Assembly (NCBI GenBank): GCA_023229575.1
Contig: JALNYZ010000072.1
Span: 1-7,120, forward strand
From: Prolixibacteraceae bacterium
GTDB lineage: Bacteria; Bacteroidota; Bacteroidia; Bacteroidales; Prolixibacteraceae
Reading direction: 5' to 3'
DNA length: 7,120 nt
Positions within the stretch are counted from its first letter, which is position 1, and the number at the start of each line of letters is the position of its first letter. The translations under genes and the position numbers were made by a program. Below the pieces are notes generated by a model. It was not told the origin of the DNA and searched no databases. It saw nothing but the letters and a program-made list of their open reading frames with translations. Below are positions 1 to 5,223 of the stretch, in pieces.

Positions 1-1703
1 CCCGCGGCCTCATACTGAAAAATGGAGATGGCATCACGGTGGAGGGGGAGAATGAGGAAAAAACAATCCTGGACATACACAATGGCACAGGCGCATGCAT
101 CTCAGTTAATGGCGGCACTTCGGTTACGCTCCGAAAACTGCGGTTTCAGGGGTTTAGCGGCTTTGCGGACAGCGATGTGATGAACGGCCACCGTTTACCG
201 GGTTTCGGCCCATTTTTCGGTTTTTATATCAAGCACTGCAACGCAGTCTCGATTGCCAGTCCCGAGCGGTTGCTGGTCGAGAACTGTCACGCGAGCGGTA
301 TGTCTGCCGAATGCTTTTATTCTTATTCCCGGAACGCAAGCCGTGAGGGTAATTATGACCCTCCCCATTACACCAAGTCGATCACATACCGCAACTGCAC
401 GGTGATGGACTGTGCCCGTAACGCCTTTAACAACAACGACTGGGCAGAAAGCACATCCATGCTTTATTGCCGCATCCAGAATGTGGGCGGTTGCACCTGG
501 GAGGGCGCGTCCAGGTTCGTCCAGTTTATTGGCAACTATGTCCGCAATTCGGGCTTCGTGTTGATTGGGAGCATTGAATTTCGTGACCCGCACTTCGACA
601 TCCTCCCCTCCGGCCAGCACATCATTGCCAACAATACCTTCGAGCAACAGGCAGCCCTTCACGCTATTCCCGGTGGTGGTGATTTCATCGTCCTTGTTCG
701 TGCAGGCGCCACCCCGGTTATCATCAAAGACAATATTTTCGTCAACTTCAACTCATCAGCCATTGGTATCTCCGGGACAACTTCCCATGGGACAAAAGGA
801 TGCCTTCCTCCTGCAAATATCATTATCAGCGGGAATGCCATCGACCTGACCTGTGTGCGGGACAGTTCGATCTCACGTGTCGGGATCACTGTATCTGTTG
901 ACAATACCATCGTTAGCGACAACCAGATTTATGTTCGCGGCCAGGTCGATCCCCATGTCAAAGGGATTGTACTGGCGGAACCGGCGCGTAATATCATTGT
1001 CCACGACAACATTATCAGCGGCTGTACCGTTGGGTTGCAGGGCATTAGACGGACAGGACATATCACGGAAGTGCTAAATGCACGTACATTCAAATCCGAT
1101 GGCAACAAATGGAATACCATTCCCTGGCCACGCAGAAACAGCCATTGTTATCGGGGCTACCGGCTGGCACTGTTCCCGGACAGCGCTTCAACGCCCGGGC
1201 CCGAAATCGAAGCATTCGATCCCGACAAAGTGGAGTTCCGCCTAAGCCAGGACTATGAACTCAGGCCGGGGACAAGTTTTGGGCTCTATTCGCCGCAGGG
1301 TTTTAACTGGAACCTGCACCACAACATTATCAATAACTGCGATAAACTGGTCGATCTTGACCTGTTTGGCGGCCCGACTGCAGTATTTAGCGACAACCTC
1401 CTCTCGCGCGGTGAAGTCAAAAATGTGGAGGTGGCCGTCTCTGTACGAGGCGTTGTCAGTTTAACGGGCAACCGTTTTGTTGGTTTTGACGGGCCAAACT
1501 CCACCGCGCTCCTTTTAAAGGGCGATCAATTTGGCAAAACACCCCGATTTGTTTGCCGTGACAATATTTTCGATCAATGCACCAAACCCATCGGCGAAGG
1601 GATGGCCGGAGCATGGGAAGCTGCCATCAAGGATGGAAATATCCTAGACGATAAAAAGGAATCATCTGTCGGGCAGAAAGAGAAAAATAAACGTGTGCAT
1701 TAA
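1..1703 (+). CDS. Right-handed parallel beta-helix protein, 5' end outside window
   Basis: The reading frame is open from the left edge (first full codon at base 3) to TAA at 1701-1703. A GTG at 39 is not a credible start, because the codons before it already read as protein (RGLILKNGDGIT). About 566 residues are visible. Beta-helix rungs of the PbH1 type recur: IIANNTF, IIKDNIF, IIISGN, TIVSDNQI and IIVHDNII between about 618 and 1020, then HHNIINN near 1320, SLTGNRF near 1456 and VCRDNIF near 1550. A non-repetitive stretch at about 1080-1310 (WPRRNSHCYRGY, then RLSQDYELRPGTSFG) interrupts the helix. Fifteen cysteines are spread along the chain. The C-terminus is short and charged (DDKKESSVGQKEKNKRVH), with no type IX sorting domain visible. 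Such folds are typical of pectate lyases, other polysaccharide lyases, GH28-like enzymes and epimerases, but I recognise no catalytic signature. Any signal peptide lies outside the window. Confidence is high for the fold and low for the activity. [The original gave no confidence number here; the value was filled in from the preceding sentence to meet the schema.]. Confidence 0.9.
   Translation, partial: RGLILKNGDGITVEGENEEKTILDIHNGTGACISVNGGTSVTLRKLRFQGFSGFADSDVMNGHRLPGFGPFFGFYIKHCNAVSIASPERLLVENCHASGMSAECFYSYSRNASREGNYDPPHYTKSITYRNCTVMDCARNAFNNNDWAESTSMLYCRIQNVGGCTWEGASRFVQFIGNYVRNSGFVLIGSIEFRDPHFDILPSGQHIIANNTFEQQAALHAIPGGGDFIVLVRAGATPVIIKDNIFVNFNSSAIGISGTTSHGTKGCLPPANIIISGNAIDLTCVRDSSISRVGITVSVDNTIVSDNQIYVRGQVDPHVKGIVLAEPARNIIVHDNIISGCTVGLQGIRRTGHITEVLNARTFKSDGNKWNTIPWPRRNSHCYRGYRLALFPDSASTPGPEIEAFDPDKVEFRLSQDYELRPGTSFGLYSPQGFNWNLHHNIINNCDKLVDLDLFGGPTAVFSDNLLSRGEVKNVEVAVSVRGVVSLTGNRFVGFDGPNSTALLLKGDQFGKTPRFVCRDNIFDQCTKPIGEGMAGAWEAAIKDGNILDDKKESSVGQKEKNKRVH
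821..1021 (+). repeat. Coding repeat of beta-helix rungs
   Basis: The 12-mer CATTATCAGCGG occurs at 821-832 and again at 1010-1021, in the same reading frame. Each copy encodes the rung motif IISG, and a related ACAACATTATCAATAAC lies near 1321. This is a protein-level repeat reflected in the DNA, not a mobile or regulatory repeat. Confidence 0.5.
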
Positions 1704-1755
1704 TACTCCAAAGCCAGGTGCCCTGTCCGGGGACAATGCAATGGTTGCTCATCTG

Positions 1756-1786
1756 TTTGAAATACAGGTCTTTAGTTCTAATTTTT
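1756..1786 (+). promoter_or_regulatory. Candidate Bacteroidota-type promoter of the GH13 gene
   Basis: TTTG at 1756-1759 is followed after exactly 19 bases by TAATTTTT at 1779-1786. The known Bacteroidota consensus is TTTG-N19-TAnnTTTG; only the final G is replaced by T. Transcription would begin near 1793, giving a leader of roughly 28 bases before the ATG at 1821. The leader is A/T-rich, with no Shine-Dalgarno sequence. It is the best promoter match I found in the three gaps, but the region is T-rich, so part of the match could be chance. Confidence 0.5.
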
Positions 1787-1820
1787 TACTAATTCTGATA
1801 CTAAATTTAAATTATTATTT

Positions 1821-3254
1821 ATGAAAAAATTAATAAGCATTTTTTTCTTTTATTGTATTGCTGTTGTTGCTGGCGTCAGTCAGAACACCCTCAATTCTGA
1901 TTCGTTGAATAAATGTAAAGCAAGAACTTCTCCTGAGTGGATAATTTCAGGCGTTATTTACCAGATTAATCTGCGGGCATTTACTCCTGAAGGGACACTT
2001 AAAGCAGCCATGAAACGATTACCCAAAATTGCAGAGCTTGGAGCGACAATCGTATATCTCTGTCCTGTTTTTGTTTCTGATGATGATATGGATCAAACTT
2101 TTTGGAGTCCGCGTCAGAAAGCTTCCGGGATGAATAATCCCCGTAATCCTTACCGGACGAAAGATTACTATCATGTTGATACGGAATACGGATCGGATAG
2201 TGATCTGAAAGAATTTATTGCCGAATCTCACCGGCTTGGATTACGGGTAATGCTCGACTTGGCTTATATATGGTGTGGGCCAAAGGCGGTTTTTTTGAAA
2301 GATCACCCTGATTTTATCGTAAGGGATAAAGATGGTAATCCGGCTAGAGGGAATTCTTATAGCTTTTGTGCAATAAATTTTTCAAATCCTGAACTTCGGG
2401 AATTTTTTTGGCAAAACATGGAGTATTGGGTAAAAGAATTCAATGTGGACGGTTATCGATGTGATTCATCAGACGGTGCGCCTATAGATTTCTGGGAAAC
2501 AGCAAGGGAAAGGCTTGAATTACTAAGACCGGATATCGCAATGCTTGCAGAAGGTTATCAAAAAGAAAATCAAATTAAGGCATTTGATATAAGCTATCCA
2601 AAATCCTGGACCGACGCCATATTTAGAGTAATTCTCAAGAAAGACACAGTCGCTATACTTCGAAAATCATGGGAGAAGGAAGCTAAGCTTCTGCCAGGTG
2701 TACGGCATATCCGTTTAAATGATAGCCATGATATTGCCTACGGTTATCGTGCAGGAACCCAGCGCGTAGAAAAAAAATTTGGAGCACAAGGCGTTAAAGC
2801 TACCTTGGTGATGAATTTTACTGTTGGTGGTGTGCCGTTTTTATACAACGGACAAGAAGCTGCGGATACAGCCCATCACAGTATTTTCGGACGTATGCCA
2901 ATCAATTGGCCAAATGAAAATACTCCGGAAGGAAAGTCCCGTTTTGCTTTCTGTCAGAAATTATGTGAATTACACAATACCGAATATTTATTATCACAAG
3001 GTTATACAGAATGGATTGGGAATGACCGGGATGATGCTGTGCTATCTTATCTACGGACGCTTGGTGGCGAAGAAATTTTGACGGTTATGAACCTGACCAA
3101 AACACATGTTGAAGTCAGGTTAACAGGTTTAGGCCATGTGGAAAATAAAAACTTTAAGCCATTATTAAATGAAGGGGTGAAATGTAAAACTCAGAATAAA
3201 TTCGAACTTCAACCGTATGGATTCTGGGTTGGTAAGCTGAAAAGTAAAAGATAA
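1821..3254 (+). CDS. Secreted GH13 alpha-amylase-family protein
   Basis: The 477-residue protein begins with a signal peptide (KK, then a hydrophobic run at 4-18, likely cleaved near AGVSQ), so it should act in the periplasm or outside the cell. A GH13 barrel follows. Its entry is IYQINLRAF at 46-54, with NPYRTKDYYHVDTEYGS at 109-125. Region II is GYRCD with nucleophile Asp215; region III is LAEGY with acid/base Glu244; region IV is NDSHD with His303 and Asp304. The late barrel motif GVPFLYNGQE lies at 337-346. A short C-terminal beta domain ends at GFWVGKL. In region I (DLAYIWCG, 146-153) the usual Asn-His pair is Ile150-Trp151, so the subsite -1 histidine is missing. The family hydrolyses or transfers alpha-glucosidic bonds; the exact substrate is unknown. 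At 477 residues it is compact, with no separate carbohydrate-binding module seen. The ATG at 1821 is supported by the signal peptide directly after it. The gene is more A/T-rich than its neighbours. Confidence 0.93.
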   Translation: MKKLISIFFFYCIAVVAGVSQNTLNSDSLNKCKARTSPEWIISGVIYQINLRAFTPEGTLKAAMKRLPKIAELGATIVYLCPVFVSDDDMDQTFWSPRQKASGMNNPRNPYRTKDYYHVDTEYGSDSDLKEFIAESHRLGLRVMLDLAYIWCGPKAVFLKDHPDFIVRDKDGNPARGNSYSFCAINFSNPELREFFWQNMEYWVKEFNVDGYRCDSSDGAPIDFWETARERLELLRPDIAMLAEGYQKENQIKAFDISYPKSWTDAIFRVILKKDTVAILRKSWEKEAKLLPGVRHIRLNDSHDIAYGYRAGTQRVEKKFGAQGVKATLVMNFTVGGVPFLYNGQEAADTAHHSIFGRMPINWPNENTPEGKSRFAFCQKLCELHNTEYLLSQGYTEWIGNDRDDAVLSYLRTLGGEEILTVMNLTKTHVEVRLTGLGHVENKNFKPLLNEGVKCKTQNKFELQPYGFWVGKLKSKR

Positions 3255-3275
3255 TATAATCTGGTATTATTCAAA

Positions 3276-3306
3276 AGCTACTTCATTACAGTAGCTCGGT
3301 AATTTT
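3276..3306 (+). terminator. Possible weak terminator after the GH13 gene
   Basis: A 7-base-pair inverted repeat, AGCTACT (3276-3282) and AGTAGCT (3290-3296), encloses a 7-base loop and lies 21 bases after the GH13 stop codon. CGGTAATTTT follows, so the T run is short and not directly against the stem. It could be a weak terminator or an mRNA-end stabiliser. Its right arm can also pair with a second GCTACT at 3332-3337, so it may instead belong to the leader of the next gene. Confidence 0.4.
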
Positions 3307-3350
3307 AATATATATTCCCAAAGCCGGCAAGGCTACTTACGGCAGGGGAA
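3290..3350 (+). promoter_or_regulatory. Structured leader of the beta-helix lipoprotein gene
   Basis: TTCCC (3315-3319) can pair with GGGAA (3346-3350), and GCCG (3323-3326) with CGGC (3340-3343), forming a two-part stem with a 13-base loop. An exclusive alternative pairs AGCC (3322-3325) with GGCT (3331-3334). AGTAGC (3290-3295) can pair upstream with GCTACT at 3277-3282 or downstream with GCTACT at 3332-3337. The stem ends 17 bases before the ATG at 3368. I recognise no known riboswitch class. Short pairings like these arise easily by chance, so the regulatory role is inference. Confidence 0.3.
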
Positions 3351-3367
3351 GAAAAAAATATAAACAT

Positions 3368-5062
3368 ATGATAAAATTGAATTTATTCACAGTTCTTTTT
3401 CTTATTTCGACCATCACACTTGCAGGTTGCAAAAAAGAGAATATCGTTAACTATCAATTAAATCTAACGACAACCAACGGGACAGTTGTCAAAAATCCAG
3501 CTGTATCTGTATACAAAAGCGGCGCTTCTGTACTCCTTACAGCAACGCCAAATCCAGGTTATACATTTTCCTCATGGAGTGGAGATGTCACAGGTTCTGC
3601 GAATCCTTTAACGGTTACCATGAATGGCAACAAAAATATCACCGCCAACTTTACTGCCATAAACGGCCAAATTGTCAATGTAAAGAATACGGGTGCGAAA
3701 GGTGATGGCGTGACAGATGATACGGCAGCCCTTCAGGCGGCTGTCGACCAGGTTGCCGGGACCGACGGAACCGTTCTGGTGCCAGATGGCACGTACATGA
3801 TCAATGCGATCACCCACCTGAACCTTAAAAGTAAGATGACTTTGCGTATGACTAGCGGAGCGGTACTTAAGGCATTGGCAAATAATAAGGATAATTACGC
3901 TATTGTCAGTATCATACAAGTCAGAGATGTTATTGTAATAGGTGGAACTGTCCAGGGCGAAAGGGCAATGCATACCGGAACTACCGGCGAATGGGGCATG
4001 GGTATTTGTATCGATGGCAGTACCAATGTGACCATACAGGATGTTATCGCCAAGGATTGCTGGGGTGATGGATTCTTTATTGACTCTCTGACCGGCGCTG
4101 CGAAAAGGCAATCATTTAATGTCGTTTTGGATGGGGTTATTGCAGATAATAACCGTCGCCAAGGCTTATCTATAGCGCAAGTGGACGGACTGATTGTTAA
4201 GAACTCCATATTCAGGAATACGCAAGGAAGAGCTCCCGGCGCCGGTATAGACATTGAGCCAGATGATAATGAAACGGCTGAGAACATACAGATTCTGAAC
4301 TCCCAATTCCTCAACAATGCAGGTGGTGGGATATTTCTATGGTTGAATCAAAAATTTCCAAATACATTTTTGGAGAACGTGACCATAGATGGCAACACGA
4401 TTGTCGATAATGGGGCTGTTGGCAGTCAGGGCATCGTACTTTACTGTCTCACAGCCCAAAAGGTTACCAACAACATCATCAGGAATAATTACAAATACGC
4501 GATGACGGTGGACTGTTCGTCAGGCGGTTTTATTACAGGCAACACCGTTAGCAACACCAGGACCGATGCCGGGGCCGGAATGGGTGGAATCTACATTCGC
4601 GATGCAACTGAAGGTCGTTCTGCGGCAATCAATAACACAGTCACAGGCAACACCATCACCGGCCACTCACAAAACATGAGGGTTGGATCGTCCAGCAACA
4701 TCGTTCATGCGAATACAATTGGTACGATATCACTTTCTGCTGCGACCTACACGGTTGCAGAGAATGTAACATCCAAAACAGCAACGATTACCGTCACGAG
4801 AATAGGCAGCGGTCCCGGTTATGGCGCTGCAACCATAAAATATGAGACCAGTAACGGGACCGCAACAGCGGGTTCGGACTACACTGCAACATCCGGGACA
4901 CTAAGTTGGGCAGACGGGGAGCTGGCCGATAAAACATTTACTATTCCCATTACAAATGATGCTCTAACTGAGGGTTCTGAAACCGTAAATATAACGCTCA
5001 GCAACGTTGTCGGGGCACTGGCAGGCGCCAATAAATCTGCGGTTCTTACAATTACCGAATGA
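3368..5062 (+). CDS. Lipoprotein: InlB-type repeat, pectate-lyase-3-like beta-helix, Calx-beta
   Basis: The 564-residue protein starts with a lipoprotein signal peptide; the lipobox is LAG with Cys21, followed by KKEN. Residues 28-97 form a divergent InlB B-repeat-like domain (NGTV, LLTATPNPGYTFSSWSGD, then NITANF). Residues 102-452 form a right-handed beta-helix whose first strand, VKNTGAKGDGVTDDTAALQ, is the hallmark of the pectate lyase 3 / GH28-related superfamily. Rungs follow, such as VTIQDVIAKDCWGDGFFID, LIVKNSIFRN, VTIDGNTI and VTGNTITGH. Residues 454-563 are a Calx-beta domain (TVAEN, TAGSDYTATSGTLSWADGE, NDALTEGSETV), a calcium-binding beta-sandwich in known members. The chain stops directly after it, with no type IX sorting domain. 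It is probably anchored in the outer membrane and may bind, cleave or epimerise an acidic polysaccharide. The polygalacturonase motifs and the DPHE motif of alginate epimerases were not found, so the activity is unassigned. The ATG at 3368 sits directly before the signal peptide. Confidence 0.92.
   Translation: MIKLNLFTVLFLISTITLAGCKKENIVNYQLNLTTTNGTVVKNPAVSVYKSGASVLLTATPNPGYTFSSWSGDVTGSANPLTVTMNGNKNITANFTAINGQIVNVKNTGAKGDGVTDDTAALQAAVDQVAGTDGTVLVPDGTYMINAITHLNLKSKMTLRMTSGAVLKALANNKDNYAIVSIIQVRDVIVIGGTVQGERAMHTGTTGEWGMGICIDGSTNVTIQDVIAKDCWGDGFFIDSLTGAAKRQSFNVVLDGVIADNNRRQGLSIAQVDGLIVKNSIFRNTQGRAPGAGIDIEPDDNETAENIQILNSQFLNNAGGGIFLWLNQKFPNTFLENVTIDGNTIVDNGAVGSQGIVLYCLTAQKVTNNIIRNNYKYAMTVDCSSGGFITGNTVSNTRTDAGAGMGGIYIRDATEGRSAAINNTVTGNTITGHSQNMRVGSSSNIVHANTIGTISLSAATYTVAENVTSKTATITVTRIGSGPGYGAATIKYETSNGTATAGSDYTATSGTLSWADGELADKTFTIPITNDALTEGSETVNITLSNVVGALAGANKSAVLTITE
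4535..4654 (+). repeat. Coding repeat of beta-helix rungs
   Basis: The 12-mer ACAGGCAACACC occurs at 4535-4546 and at 4643-4654, in the same frame. Both copies encode TGNT, in the rungs ITGNTVSN and VTGNTITG near the end of the beta-helix. The repeat reflects duplicated or similar rungs in the protein. Confidence 0.45.
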
Positions 5063-5072
5063 TGAGGTTTAA

Positions 5073-5165
5073 CCTAATTTTATTTGGCCTTGGGATCCGG
5101 TTGAGGACCAGAGACTTGCTGAAAAAGCACTGGAGCATATAAATGTTGAATGGCAAATAAATTAA
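5073..5165 (+). pseudogene. Possible 3' remnant of a lost gene
   Basis: A 30-codon open segment without a start codon lies between stop codons at 5070-5072 and 5163-5165, in the gap after the lipoprotein gene. It reads WPWDPVEDQRLAEKAL and continues EHINVEWQIN. The mix of charged, aromatic and helix-forming residues resembles the end of a real protein more than random translation. It is in a different frame from the gene before it and is separated from it by a stop, so it is not a simple extension. A 30-codon open run is not rare by chance, so the call rests only on composition. I do not recognise a family. Confidence 0.25.
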
Positions 5166-5223
5166 ACGAACTCCGCATCCCTGCTGCTAATAGGAATTTT
5201 CTGATTCAAAAGACCAATAGATT

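Noticed and set aside
195..1504. Other frames inside the first gene on both strands
   Set aside because: All are covered by a clearly coding beta-helix frame; low-complexity translations rich in Ser, Thr and Arg suggest shadows.
39..1703. GTG at 39 as the start of the first gene
   Set aside because: The frame stays open to the left edge and the preceding codons already read as beta-helix protein, so the true start lies outside the window.
1724..1735. Palindrome TGTCCGGGGACA after the first gene, considered as a terminator
   Set aside because: As RNA only a 4-base-pair stem with a 4-base loop can form, and no T run follows it directly.
3344..3350. AGGGGAA as ribosome binding site of the lipoprotein gene
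   Set aside because: It lies 17 bases before the ATG, too far for a normal Shine-Dalgarno contact, and the other genes also lack such a site.
3608..4317. Reverse-strand open frames of 167 and 140 codons inside the lipoprotein gene
   Set aside because: They are antisense to a well-supported beta-helix domain and overlap each other. No motif or start context supports them.
4535..4654. The 12-base repeats in the two beta-helix genes as mobile-element ends or recombination sites
   Set aside because: They are in frame and encode the same rung motif, so protein repetition explains them.
5062..5142. A 26-codon frame whose ATG overlaps the TGA of the lipoprotein gene (TGATGA), reading MRFNLILFGLGIRLRTRD
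   Set aside because: The stop-start overlap could allow coupled translation, but the peptide is very short, has no recognisable feature and competes with a more protein-like frame over the same bases.
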